Assembly (NCBI GenBank): GCA_900155495.1 | Contig: FTLJ01000971.1 | Location: forward strand, 1-37,785 | DNA length: 37,785 bases | Origin: Porogramme epimiltina | Lineage: Eukaryota > Basidiomycota > Agaricomycetes > Polyporales > Polyporaceae | Reading direction: 5' to 3' | In this document: piece after piece, positions 10,592 to 21,537 of the stretch | Numbering within the stretch: the first letter of the stretch is position 1 | Layout of the letters: every line of letters starts with the position of its first letter | Program-made: the position numbers and the translations under genes | The notes under the pieces: generated by a model | Told to the model about the DNA's origin: nothing | Database searches by the model: none | What the model saw: only the letters and a program-made list of their open reading frames with translations

Positions 10592-12512
10592 CGAGAAGGT
10601 CGTCTAGCGAGAGGCAAAGCCCGAGGGAGAAGGGGCGTAAACAAGGGGAACGGCGTGAAGGGGGAGAAAAAGGCGGGAGGGAGGCGGAAGAGGCGTGTAC
10701 GCGCATGGGGCCGGACGCGCGGATAGATATAGTTTGTGGAAGGGGAGGGCGTTCGTCGGAGCGAAACGCGGAGCGGGGCGCGGTACTGCGGGCCCGATAT
10801 TGGAGGACCTGAGGGGGTAGGCGAGGCGAGACGACGTCAGGCCCGCGAGTCCGCGGCGGGGGCGGACGAAGCGAGCGAGGGGTCTGGCGCGATCAGAGCT
10901 GCGCAGCACCCGCCTGGGCCAATCGCGATGTGGGCCCGAAATAGGCTGCGATCCGCGTCTGGGGTGGAATGCGCGCGACTGTCAGCTGTTGGGACCACCG
11001 TCCACGCAAGAGCACCGCTATCTATGTTTGAACGCGTTAGACGCGACATGAGGACGGGAAACCGGGGAGACGCACGGGGAGGTGAGAACGCCTCCGAAGG
11101 GCGGCTTGTCTTGCAAGTTGCCACCAAGGCATGGAGACGTGGAGAGACGCGGGCGATGAAGAGAGAGAAATGGGGAAATGAGGCTGAACATAGCGACCGG
11201 GTGGACGCCTCCTCCTCCGCAGCCCTCCAATCTCCAGCGCCTCCTTCAGATCCCCTCAGGGGCGCCGGCAACACCCGAGCCCCTTGTGGCCTCCCGGTTA
11301 CCGCATTTGGGCACAACGCCTACATCCACCCCGGCAAAACATTCCTTCGTCCGCTGCAGGGCCAAGCACGACAACACCGCAGCGAGCTCTCTACATACCG
11401 GTCGCCCTACAGCACGCCTAGATGGCGCCGAGAGCAGTCCCCAGACCGCAAAGAACGAAAAGAAACCTGCGCAAACCACAAGCCCTGCAAGTTGTGCGCG
11501 ACCATCGCACCGCGCACGCCTCGCCTCGTCAGCGCCCCACGTAAAACCGGCTATAACGCTCGAGCGGTCCACAGAAGCCCTCCACCTCCGCCCGCATCCC
11601 GGGTTCTCGTCCGTCTCTACGCCCGCGATCTGCACCTGTCGCCCGTCTCTCTCCCATGGCACTGCGCGCATGTGCATCCCGTCGACCTGACCAAGGTGCA
11701 GCTAAGTATATCCGCCTCGACGATCGTGGTACCTCCGCTGGATGAGTTCCAGTGAGGGCTCGAGCTAGGGCTGCTCGAGGGACGTGTCCGGGGACGGATG
11801 GCGGCGGGATCCGCGGTATGCGCCGCTGTTCAATGTTCTTCGGGTGCGTCCCATAGCGCCGCTGACGACGATCCCCCGGCTGCCACTGCGAGGTGGGAGC
11901 GACAGGGTGGACCGCGGACGTGAGCGCCCCGCCTGCGCGCGCTCGGCCTTCACGCTTCGAATAAGCACGGAGATCTGGAATAGACTTCTCGCCTCCCACG
12001 TCCTGCCGTACCGAACTGCGAGCGCCCCGTTATCCGCTGCGTATGTCGATTGTTATAGATGGTGAAGGGGAGGGTGCCCGGACACCCCGCGTGCGGGTCG
12101 CTGGACGTCCGTACGAAATCCGCGCTTCGTCGGTGGGAGTTGGCATGTCGGATCGGACAGCGCGGGCTGCCAGGGTGGAGTAGGCCGTTAACGACGAGGG
12201 TACTGGAGCGCAGGAGACGCTGTGTTGTGCCGTCCGTGAGAAGCACAAAACAGACAACGAGCATCCCGGTAACGTTTGGGGGAGGGGGAGGGGGACGAGG
12301 GCTCCCAAGGCTATTGCCGTCCATGGTTTGTAGGGAGCTTATACACAAGAGAGCTCACAGCGCTAGATATCGGAATCGTCCGTCGATTAGTCCAAGAATA
12401 CCATACATACGACGCACCCAGCAGCCGCAGCACCAAGCAAGCAAGTATCCACGCCCATCCTCAGTCCGCATCACTCAGCCCGGCCCGCTCCCGACCCAAC
12501 CCCCACCCGCAG
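10592..12512. other. Long intergenic stretch without a supported gene
   Basis: About 1.9 kb between the copy 3 start and the 3' end of the membrane-protein gene. A 339-codon plus-strand frame (10736-11755) exists, but its translation is compositionally noisy and matches no family I recognise. GC-rich DNA produces such frames by chance. I see no RNA gene or repeat. Confidence 0.45.
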
Positions 12513-14066
12513 CTACCCCGGCCCGCCGTACCGCACCTGCCCTTGTGCGAGCGCGAGCTCGACCTCGCTATCCGCAGAGTGCCACGACGAGATGCGCACG
12601 CCGTGCGTGAACACCGACCCGGAGCTGTCCGTCGGCGCGGGGCTCGCGGACCGCCCGCGCCCGCCGCGAAAGGGGTCCGTCTCGTGCGCGTCTGCCTCCG
12701 CTGCAGTCGCGCTCGTGCCCGTGCTGGCACCTGTGCTCTCGGCGGAGTGCGATATGGAGGTGGAGGCGGCGTGGGATATGGAGGCGGAGGTGGAGGGAAC
12801 GCTAGGCGCGGGGCTGTCCGTCCCCGCCCGCGCATATCCGGCGCTAGTGCGCGTGCCGAACGGGTCTTCGGCGAGCGGGGACAGCGCGCGCCGCGCTAAC
12901 GGCGCATACGGGCCCACTCCGGCCCCGGTGGTGCCCGCGCTGGAGCTGCGTGCCGCGACCTGTCCGTCGGACGTCGTGCTGGACGAGGCGGCGTCGGTCG
13001 TCGTCAGGATGGAGGGCGAGGCGGAGCGCTCCGAGACGGGATAGACGTTGTCGAAAGCGCTGGGCGAGGTGGACCATGCGCCGGGGGTTGCGGCGCGTTT
13101 GGAGGTGGAGGCGCGTGAGCGAGCGCCGAGGAGGGTGGTTGCGGAAGAAGGGGTAGGCGATGAGGCGTCAGCCCGGAGGGGGTAGGAGGAAGGTGGAGGC
13201 TTCGGGAGGGGGGAAAGCGTGCTTGAGGTGGAAGCATACAACGATGGGAGCGGGTGGGACTCTGCGCCAAGAGGAGATGCGCATTAATGCGGTGTATGGT
13301 GATGGCGGAGGATAGAAGGACGGGAGGTAGATTGGAGGACGGTGTTGGGAGGTCGAGACTCACCTGGGTGTTTGGCAACCATACCTGCGTTCCCGCCGCT
13401 CATTGCGCGCATCGCCGCCGCCGCTCTGATGTTATGTGCATGACCGGGCCAGTTTGGATCCCGCGCGGCGCCGTACTTGAGGCCAAAAAGGACTCCGGAG
13501 CCAAACGTGCCTTTGCGGAGGAAGAGGAAGAAAACAAATAGCGAGAGGGCGCCCATGAGGAACGCGGCGGAGATGGCGGCGATTTCGACGAGGCTGAGGC
13601 CGGGATGAGGGGAAGGTTCTGTGGGATCGGAGGAGGCAGCGGGGACGGTGGGAGATGAAGTCACAGTTGTGGTTGATACCGCTACCAGGAAAGTCGATGT
13701 GATCACGGAGGTGAACGAACGGGTAACCCAATCGGATGTTTCTGTCCAACTAGACGTGAATGTCGACAAGCTCACTGGGGGCCCGGGCGCGGAAGTCGTC
13801 GTGGGATAAAGATGGCTAGATGCTGAGGGGTAGGTCGACTGGGAGTCGGGTGGGGGGAACGGGGTGAACGTCGGGATAATGTTGTCCCCATCGTCCTCCG
13901 ACCCAGAGGAGTCGTCGAACGAGTCGAACGGTATTGCCCGTGGCGCTACCACGGTGTTGAAGCAATCTGTTTGGAACGAGCATGTATTTGGCTGGACGGG
14001 CGATAGCAGTGGGAGGATGTCCTGAGGGGGAGTGGGCCGAGGAAAGGAGGGCGCCATTGACAGCAT
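12513..14066 (-). CDS. Single-pass membrane protein with Ser/Thr/Pro-rich ectodomain
   Basis: Two exons, complement(join(12513..13261, 13365-side exon 13364..14066)), 483 aa; the single intron is 13262-13363 with GTGAGT...GCAG. The N-terminal ~155 residues are rich in Ser, Thr and Pro, with two early Cys in NTCSFQTDCF. A hydrophobic span follows at about 159-183 (VEIAAISAAFLMGALSLFVF), then RKG and a ~300-residue cytoplasmic tail that is again Ser/Thr/Pro-rich. This layout resembles fungal mucin-like or Mid2/WSC-type surface sensors, but no WSC domain is visible. No classical signal peptide is seen at the chosen start. The ATG at 14066 is the first ATG after a TATATATA at about 14298, though an extra 5' exon is possible. 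Function unknown. Confidence 0.65.
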
Positions 14067-15429
14067 CAGGTGAGGCTGCCCCGAGGTTTGGAGCGGAAGC
14101 GCGGAGAGGCTCGCGCGGCGGGAATAGTGTGGCTGTGGGGTTGAGGGTGTCGGGCAGTCGATGCAAGCGTGGAGGGGGTGCGTGGAGGGATATGCGGATT
14201 CGGATGACGGCTAGGACAATGGCAAGGAGCGAACCCGGTCGGCCACGACGCGTGCGTAATGGCCGATGACAGTCCTATGACAGTCCTGACAAAGGGGATA
14301 TATATGTCGATAGCAAGAGAATGATAGACCAGAGGACATACCTGCAGCAGGAAATGTCTAATGGGGACTCCTCGGAGGCCGGTCTTGCGTTGGACGGAGG
14401 CGGGGCAGGGGCGTCGAGTGTGGGGAGACTTGAGCGGGAGTGAGCAAAGGAGGGATCGTCGAGAGGAATGGGCAAGATGTGAGCGGGGCGAGATTGGTCA
14501 TGGGTTGGGTAAGTTGCGATTAGCGCGAAAGCATGAGCGCCGTGATGGACATGCAAGCTTCTCCGTGAGCTGATTGAGGAAGGGCGGTAGCCTGTGGGGA
14601 GGGGGAAGCGGAAATGAAGAGGCTATCCGGGGGGTCGAGGAGAGAAGGGCGGGGGTGGGAGGGGAGAAGGAGACGGGCGGAGAGGGAGAAGTAGGCCGAC
14701 TGGGAGAGGTCGAGACGGCGGATGGGCGGGCAGCATGTTGGGCGAGGCGGTGCGATGGAGGTGATCGCCGTATGGATCGGAAGAGGACGCGGCTGCAAGG
14801 ACGCGGTATAGAGCCCGTACAGGGGGCTAATTGAGGACGAAGGTTTGGGGAAGGGAAGCGGGAGGCGGAAGAGAGCGGAAGGGCGAGAGACTGCGCAGAC
14901 GCGACCGACGGACCCACCACACCTCCCTCCGCAGCAGCCCTCCACCAGCCCCGCCCCCGCCATCCGACGCGCCGTGACGCGCGCACGTGGCCGTGACCGT
15001 CTGTCTTTCTCCACCTTGCGCTCTCTCCTCGCTCTCCAACATCCACACTCCTCAGGCGTTGCCTGCCACCCTACCGCCCCCGGACCTATCGGATCGCCCG
15101 CAATGGCCGTGTCCAAAGTGCTAACTCCCCTCCACAACATCCACGACCGGTCGGAGCACTAGTGGAGAGCGTTCGTCAGCCACTGCAGGCCTGTTGCTTG
15201 ATAGTCTTCGGGCATACGCCGGGCCGGGAAACCGTTTATAGGAGCAGATGATGCCTCCCCGGTGCGTATATTCCTTATTTTCCCAACATTGAGCTGACTC
15301 AGGTCGTTTCTTCAGCTCGAGTGAATAACAGTACTCCGCTCGGCCTTCCGGTGCATGCTTCCCAGGCCGACCGTACGCTTGTGCTCTCACCTCCGCCGCC
15401 TCAAGTTCCACTCTCCCCGGCGTCCCGCC
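14067..15429. other. Divergent intergenic region
   Basis: Promoter region between the minus-strand membrane protein and the plus-strand EthD-like gene. It contains a TATATATA at about 14298. Several overlapping frames exist near 14275-15140, with a good splice donor (CTGCAG|GTATGT, minus strand, near 14340) that might belong to a 5' exon of the membrane-protein gene. I could not connect one convincingly. Confidence 0.4.
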
Positions 15430-15436
15430 TATATAT
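15430..15436 (+). promoter_or_regulatory. TATA box of the EthD-like gene
   Basis: TATATAT lies 87 bp upstream of the ATG at 15523, followed by a CT- and CA-rich leader typical of fungal promoters. Confidence 0.55.
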
Positions 15437-15522
15437 CCCCCTCCCTCATCGAGTCTCCAAGGTCCACTAAACTCCATCACTCACAACCCGCCGCACACAT
15501 CCACGCACCACCCATCTTCCCG

Positions 15523-16227
15523 ATGTCTGGCCTCCTTATCGTCTTCGGCGAGCCCGGGTCCGCCGTCACCGACGCCGAGTTCAACGACTGGTACGACAAC
15601 GAGCACATCCCCCTCCGCCTCCCCGTCTCCTCCTTCCGCTCCTGGTCCCGATGGGCCGCCACCGACGCCCGCGCCCCCACCTACATGGCCATGTACGACC
15701 TCGCCAGCCCAGCGTCCGTCCACGACCCCGCGTACGCGTCCCTCGCGGACACCCGCAGCGCGCGCGAGAAGGACATCATCGCCCGCCTCGCCGTGCTCGA
15801 CCGCCGCATCTACGAGCGCCTGCCTGTGCCCATCCCCCCGAAGGACGGCGAGGCGTACGACGTGGAGAAGCCGGGCCCGTTCATGATGTTCGTCTCGGTC
15901 GACGTGCCGGAGGGGGCGGAGGAGGACTTTGGGAAGTGGTACGACGAGGAGCACGTCCCCCTCTTTTCGAAGATGCCTGAGTGGGTCCGCACCACGCGCT
16001 GGGTGTACAAGGAGGGCGGCGCGAGCGGGACGGACGACGCGCTCAAGCCAAAGGATGGACGCCCGCAGAAGTTCTTGGCCCTCCACGAGTGGACGGACTT
16101 GGGGGTGAAGGAGACGGAGGCGTTCAAGGCTGCGATCGCGACTGAGTGGTCCCAGAAGTCCATGACCGGCGCGATCTCGATGGATATACGCGAGTTCAAG
16201 CTGCTCAGGACGTGGAAGAGAGATTGA
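15523..16227 (+). CDS. EthD-like protein with two dimeric alpha/beta-barrel repeats
   Basis: Single exon of 234 codons. It starts MSGLLIVFGEPG, with TATA 87 bp upstream. There are two ferredoxin-like repeats. The first has WYDNEHIPLRLP then SRWAATDARAPTYMAMYDL (about residues 2-75). The second has WYDEEHVPLFSKMPEWVRTT and KFLALHEWTDLG (about 122-225). The paired W-Y-D-x-E-H blocks are the hallmark of EthD/Dabb-type dimeric barrels. In the usual members two subunits build the barrel, so one chain with two repeats may form it alone. The substrate is unknown. The gene at position 18 is a longer, more degenerate paralogue. The start is favoured because domain homology begins at residue 3. Confidence 0.88.
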   Translation: MSGLLIVFGEPGSAVTDAEFNDWYDNEHIPLRLPVSSFRSWSRWAATDARAPTYMAMYDLASPASVHDPAYASLADTRSAREKDIIARLAVLDRRIYERLPVPIPPKDGEAYDVEKPGPFMMFVSVDVPEGAEEDFGKWYDEEHVPLFSKMPEWVRTTRWVYKEGGASGTDDALKPKDGRPQKFLALHEWTDLGVKETEAFKAAIATEWSQKSMTGAISMDIREFKLLRTWKRD

Positions 16228-16989
16228 GGTGAGCAGTCTCAAATGGCTAATTGCGGGCGAATTTTGCTTAGATTTCCGCTTGAAACTCCAGGATCGATCG
16301 CGTGAGATAGAAGAAGCTGTAATGTCGTGATGTGTATTATCAAGTGCTTTCAGAATGCCCATTCTCTCGCGCGTCATTGCCGTCAGACGTGTGCACGACA
16401 CGACGCAAGTGAACATGATACGCTTCTCACGACATGGTCGTAGGGTCACACTCTGTATCTTTCGAATCGTGGTGCGCCGTGGTGCTTTGTGTGACCTTGT
16501 CATGAGAGTTCAGCGAGCGCGGATCAACCTGACTCATGGGCCGGAACGGGCACTTGAAGGGCGGAGGTGTGTTTCGCTGTCGTTGGTGGGTGAGCTTCGC
16601 GGCTTAGAGACTTCAACGATGCCTTGGATATGAAAGTGTATCTTGAGACGCAGCCGGTTCTCTCTGGTTTGTGCTGGGTTGGGAAATGTGTTCGTACTCG
16701 CTCTGTATCTTGGGATGACCGCCGTACCCAGTATTATATCACAAAATATCAATTAATACCAGCACGTACGGCTGTCTGGGCAAGAGGGCAAATGCGTGGG
16801 AGAACGCGTGGGACGCGTGGTGGAGTCAGTTGAACAACTGGTCCGCCAAGAGTACTAGTGAAACAAGAGTGATGAATCTGAAGAAGGTATGCTATGAACT
16901 CAAGGTGCGGATGTTCTGCGTGAAAACGTTAGAGAACTGTACGTCTAGGGGTGACGGGTTCAAATAACTCACCCAAGTATGTCCAAGGT
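16228..16989. other. Convergent 3' intergenic region
   Basis: Lies between the 3' ends of the EthD-like gene (plus) and the BTB gene (minus). No coding or RNA feature was seen. Confidence 0.5.
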
Positions 16990-18717
16990 TCACGCCGGCT
17001 GGGCGCCTGAACCGGTGACGCCAACCCATTCGTCCAACATTTTCCACCATTTCTTGCCTACCTCGCGCCACGCCTGTTCACGCTCGAACGCGCATGTAAG
17101 ACATATATTAAAACTATCCTTTACGAAGATCCCAATGATGACGAGGGCCTCGATGCGGCGGTCTATGTCGCGCGTCTGGCTAGCAGCGCGCAGGGGGTCT
17201 CGCTTCTCCGTGACGATTAAGTCCGCGAATGTGGCGCGCCATTTTGCACGGGTAGCTTCGGAGGGGGCTGCACTTGAGGCCGAGCCACACGAGCAGGACA
17301 TTTTTTTGTTGAACGCCATAAACGGCTGCGGCGGAGTGCAGACATGTTCCCTCCACGCAGTCTGCAAAGCTGCGCGGGCGGCGTAGAGCTGGGGTAGGAC
17401 CTGGAGGGTGCTGTGCTCTCCTGCGCGTACTTCGTTCCAAAATGTCTCACTTGCGAGGACTTCGTAGAAAGCGCGCTTATAAACGGCGGTGGTGATCTGG
17501 GGGCGGGGGAGCGACATGACATACAGTGCGTCGGTAAGCAGAGGAGGATGGTCCTCGTTCGTTGGCGGAGAATCGGACGACCACTGTTCCAGGAGCACAG
17601 CCAGCGCCAGGTCTTTAATAATAGTGCAAGAGAGCGACGAGGCGGCGCGAAGGAGGGACAGAACCGTAGAGTTGGTCGTGCGGTTAGTAAGTTGTTTACT
17701 GTAGTGGTTTCAGTATGCATAGACTACCAATAAACTGAGATAGTACTCACACTGGCGTCTCAAGGAATTCGAGAAAAAGGGAAAAATCGCTTGCAGTCAT
17801 GGAATTCGGCGTGTTGTACACCGGGCACCCATAAATCCGCTGATAGAGATTCAAACGCTGATTAGCATGCAGTCATGCTATCAGGGAGACGTACTACGTA
17901 CAGGCCTGGGTGAGGTTCCATCCGACGCTTCAAAAAGAGCAGCAAAGTATGCACAGTACTGCATTAAGCGGGGTCGAAGTAGCTTGAAGAACGTTTTGGG
18001 CTTCGCGCGGATAATGACGTCTCCCGCCTCATACCAGAACGCAGGGGAGCGAGATCCTCCTAGCGATTCGGGGGTCGTAGGCGCAGTGCTGGTAGAAGTC
18101 GTACCAGAGGTTCCCCCGACCTTCTCAGGAAGCGACTGGCTACCTCGGACATTTGAAGACTCCTTCTCATTGACTGCAGCTGATGCGAGGCTTGTGTAAG
18201 ATGGTGCCGGGGATGGCGAACCGTCGATGGGATTTGGGGTTAACGGTCTGTTGGCAGAATCTGGGGTTAACGGATCGTCGAGGGGATCTGGGGACTCAGA
18301 GCGCAGGTGAGATGTGGATGCAACGTCTCTCCTTGGGATGTTGTTCAACGGACTAAATGAACTTTCAATCTCGGACGTCGTCTGACCCATTCGGCCTGGC
18401 TTGACCATAGAACCTGACATGAATGACGTCACCCATTCCTGCTGGGGGACAAAAATCAGTATGATACAGCTGGAAAACGCTGTGAACGATACACTGACAT
18501 AGCTATCGCGCCCAGAGCTAAACCTGACCCTTTTTGTGGACGGCCCCTCAACGGCGCTCTCATTCAATCGTTTGGATGGTTTCCCAGTAATACTAGATTC
18601 AGGTTGTTGAAGGGTGTCGTTGGTCGAGATCGACCTTGCAGTCATGCTCGTAGACTTAGGTTCACTGGCCCTCCGCTTGCCCTTGCCCTTGCCCTTGGAG
18701 GGAGGACCACTGGGCAT
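16990..18717 (-). CDS. BTB/POZ domain protein (fungal expanded type)
   Basis: Four exons, complement(join(16990..17698, 17751..17857, 17902..18441, 18499..18717)), 524 aa. The N-terminus has a basic stretch (KGKGKGKRRASEPK), possibly nuclear-targeting, followed by a ~150-residue Ser/Pro-rich linker. The BTB core starts at about residue 208: FWYEAGDVIIRAKPKTFFKL, then a QYCAYFAALFE helix, an IYGCPVYNTPNS loop and DFSLFLEFLE. The C-terminal ~200 residues are helical and include a Cys cluster (MSCSCGS, ICLTC) typical of agaricomycete BTB proteins. The intron at 18442-18498 is 57 nt with no in-frame stop, so it could also be read through. BTB domains mediate dimerisation or Cul3 binding; the target here is unknown. 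Confidence 0.8.
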
Positions 18718-19452
18718 CCTAATGCTGGTAAACGGGTGGGTACAATTCGTCAGTGGACGGAAAATCCGATGGAGTGGTTAGAAGCCAAACTTACACAAGT
18801 GATGCAGAAAACAACCAGAGCTATGCGACGACAAATGAGGTGCGCGGTCAATGAAACGACACTGAACGTCGAGGTCGACATGCAAGCCGAGATCGATCAT
18901 CGAAGCTCCAACCAATACCCACGCCATGGCCAGGTGTGTACATGTGACGCTGCGCGGTAGTAATTACTTACGGTTATGGACTTCCAGTACTCCCGCGTTC
19001 AGAGGATGTCACAAGACCTCGCCTGGCACGTTATCGTGTCTCTTGGGCGAGATTAATGATTAGGGCAAGCGTGCACGCGAGAGGGCGAGAGACGTCACAC
19101 GCAGCGCGACCAGCAATCGTGGTGGCGTACAAGCAGCTATTGAATAACATGAAGGAGGGCAGAAGACACACCATAAGGTTTACATCTCCTTGAACCCCCA
19201 CTGACGCATATTCTAATCCGGTCGCCGTGGGCTGACGATGAGCGCAGTATAGTAGTCAGTGACAGACCGGCTCGCGGTGCACTTGCAAGACCTTAGCGCC
19301 GGTCTCGGGGGAGTGTCCACATATGGCAGGCGGAAGCCACGTGGCCGCGGTACCGGCCACCGTTTGGTCGTCCGTTGACAGCCTCGCTCGTCCAACACCG
19401 TCCACGCTCGATCCCCTCAAGCCCGTCCACCAGGCCCCTCAAAACCATCCAA
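18718..19452. other. Divergent promoter region (BTB gene / P1)
   Basis: No gene seen. The right end is the C-rich promoter and leader of the ribosomal P1 gene. Confidence 0.5.
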
Positions 19453-20047
19453 ATGGTCCGTCTGGCATCTCAGTCCGTCGCCGAGGTCGTCCCAGAGGAT
19501 TTTGTGCCCACGCACGGGCGAACTTCCGATGGATGGCAACCTCTGCGGCCGGATGTACCTCCCTGCCAAATCGCCCACTCACGTTTTCATCCTCCAGGCC
19601 TCCACAGAACTCGCCGCTACCTACGCTGCCCTCATCCTCGCCGATGACGGTATTGAGATCACCGTTAGTCTTTTCCCCCGCTCCTCGAACCCCCGCAAGG
19701 CCTGACCTCTGGCGTCTCACAGTCGGACAAAATTCTCGCGCTCACGGGTGCCGCGAACGTCGAGCTCGAGCCCATCTGGGCAACCCTCCTCGCCAAGGCC
19801 CTCGAGGGCAAGGACGTGAAGGAGCTCCTTTCCAACGTTGGTGCGGGTGGTGCTGGCCCCGCTGCTGCTGCGGTACCCTCCGCGGGCGGCGCTGCGGCTG
19901 CTGAGGCGCCCAAGGAGGAGGAGAAGAAGGAGGAGGAGAAGGAGGAGTCCGACGACGACATGGTGCGTTCTCACTTCTTTATACGAATAGAAGAGCAATG
20001 CGCTGATGAGGCGCGGTGGGGTACAGGGCTTCGGTCTCTTCGACTAA
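19453..20047 (+). CDS. RPP1: 60S acidic ribosomal stalk protein P1
   Basis: Join(19453..19455, 19598..19663, 19723..19962, 20027..20047), 109 aa, the usual P1 size. The conserved N-terminal helix begins [17 protein letters not shown], followed by [15 protein letters not shown] and KELLSNVG. An Ala/Gly hinge and an acidic [16 protein letters not shown] run follow. The universal C-terminal MGFGLFD is created by splicing the last exon (GFGLFD, 20027-20044). P1/P2 heterodimers form the ribosomal stalk that recruits elongation factors. The first exon is uncertain: the best model is an ATG-only exon (AAATG|GTCCGT). The alternative is translation through this intron from an ATG at about 19531, which would add ~22 non-conserved residues. 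Confidence 0.9.
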
Positions 20048-20787
20048 ACGTCCGTCCCGGTGTTCCCCTTTTCCATGTGTCGCTTTGGTGTTCTTCGTAC
20101 TGCATAGCATCTCGCACGCTCCACTACCCTCACTGCGTTGTATTATCCATGTCACCCCTACTGCGCATGCCAAAAATTTGAAAACACCACACGTGCGGCG
20201 AGAGTGAGAGCACCTTATCAGCATCGACCGCCGTGAGAGTGTTCAGGATAGGCGTAACACTCGCGAACGAGAGGGTCCGCCCGTGATCTTCGCCCACCTT
20301 ACCATGTCATCCTGATGCGTAGCGTGCTCAAGGCAGGGCGACTGGGCGCCGCGGCCAGCAGCTCGGATGGGTTTTGGCATACGTGTACTTTCAATGATCC
20401 CTGTCCCCGGTTTCCGAAAGCCGAGGTGGTATACCGAAGCTCGATGGGCTATTTCAAGGAGAACAAGCCGGAGAACGAGTCGGAGAAAGCGCGTAGCAAT
20501 AACGATCTACTAACGCTTGGCGCGGCGAAGGATGCTCGACATTTCTAGGCGGTGCAACATCCCGAATATCGAGAACCAAATCGCATGAAACTGGTGAGGC
20601 GGTCATTCACGTTGGTCAGTAAACCGAGGTGTCGCGCGATAATCAAACATCGGATACACTGACGAAGATAGGAGATACAAACTATGAATACATGGCGATT
20701 TCCAAGACACACACAACCCAATTACAAAAGTGCTTGTTGCACGGATGGTCAGCGGCGTGGGCGGAGCGCAAATGACATCTCCCTACC
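20048..20787. other. Convergent 3' intergenic region
   Basis: 740 bp between the 3' ends of P1 and the FunK1-like gene. No supported gene; the 77-codon frame at 20315 has no recognisable features. Confidence 0.5.
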
Positions 20788-21266
20788 TCAACGCCAGCGC
20801 CAGAAGTCATTGGGGCGCTGCGGGGGCACAGGAGGATCGGGCTTGTACATCTTGCGCCTGGCGGCGACAGAGATAGGGAGGTCGAAGTCGACAAGGGCGC
20901 CCTCGATCTTGCCGTTGGGGTGCTTGAGGATGATGATGGTGTTGGTGTTGATGTCGCCGTGGAGGGTGCCGGCATCCTTATGAAGACGCTGATGGGCTAG
21001 AGACGCGAGGGTTAGTATGGGAGTATGGGGCGAGCCTGTGTGGATAGATGGAACTGACCGACAATGGCGTCACGCATGACAGACACAAGTTGGTGGCTGT
21101 TGGCGAACTGGTTGAGGCTCTTGGTCTTGACGCTGTGGAGGTGGCTAGGACGGCGGGCGGACTGGGAAGAGCCGTTGGTAGAGGCGGCGTGCGCCTTGTT
21201 GGGCTCGGACGGTGTGGGGTCGACGTTCATGGGCTGAGCAGCGCTGTCCACGGCCGGGGTAGACAT
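20788..21266 (-). CDS. FunK1-like kinase mini-protein (catalytic-loop fragment)
   Basis: Two exons, complement(join(20788..20996, 21059..21266)), 138 aa; GTCAGT donor, CTAG acceptor. After a ~50-residue polar leader comes LVSVMRDAIVAHQRLHKD, then LHGDINTNTIII and ALVDFDLPI. These align with the helix, catalytic loop (H-x-D-x-x-x-x-N) and metal-binding D-F-D of FunK1-type fungal kinases. There is no Gly-rich loop, no VAIK lysine, and no activation segment or C-lobe; the chain ends in FWRWR. The canonical HRD Arg is Gly here. It is a complete short gene with its own promoter, divergent from ATG7 by 271 bp. It cannot be a standard kinase alone; it may be a domesticated fragment, a decoy or a binding module. 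Confidence 0.72.
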
Positions 21267-21537
21267 GGTCTGGGGAAGAGCACGGTGTGTGGTCAGGGCA
21301 GCGGCTCAGCCACAGACGCGTTTATATGGGTGCACGCGGCGGGCGCGTGTCGCGATCGTCCTTCCTATTCGAGTCTGCCGGGTCGCGGAAACCCCAGATT
21401 CCAGATCCGCGTCTTTATCGCCTTTCTCTCCTTTCCATCGCCTTTTGTTCCCTCTTTTCTCTGTTCTTGCTCGACGGCTCGCGCGCGCGTAACACAACAC
21501 CAAGGACAATACCCTCGCGGAACAGACAGCGATCGGG

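Noticed and set aside
10736..11755. 339-codon plus-strand open frame
   Set aside because: Compositionally random (Arg/Pro/Ala/Ser-rich), no domain text, no splice logic. Overlapping frames of similar length exist on the other strand, as expected in GC-rich DNA.
12276..12899. Plus-strand frames over the membrane-protein gene
   Set aside because: They overlap the conserved-looking minus-strand tail and have poly-Gly/Arg text typical of a shadow frame.
15481..16503. 340-codon minus-strand frame opposite the EthD-like gene
   Set aside because: It is antisense to a clearly conserved plus-strand protein and arises from strong third-position GC bias.
18424..18431. TGACGTCA octamer inside the BTB gene
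   Set aside because: It lies within coding sequence and is most simply a chance match.
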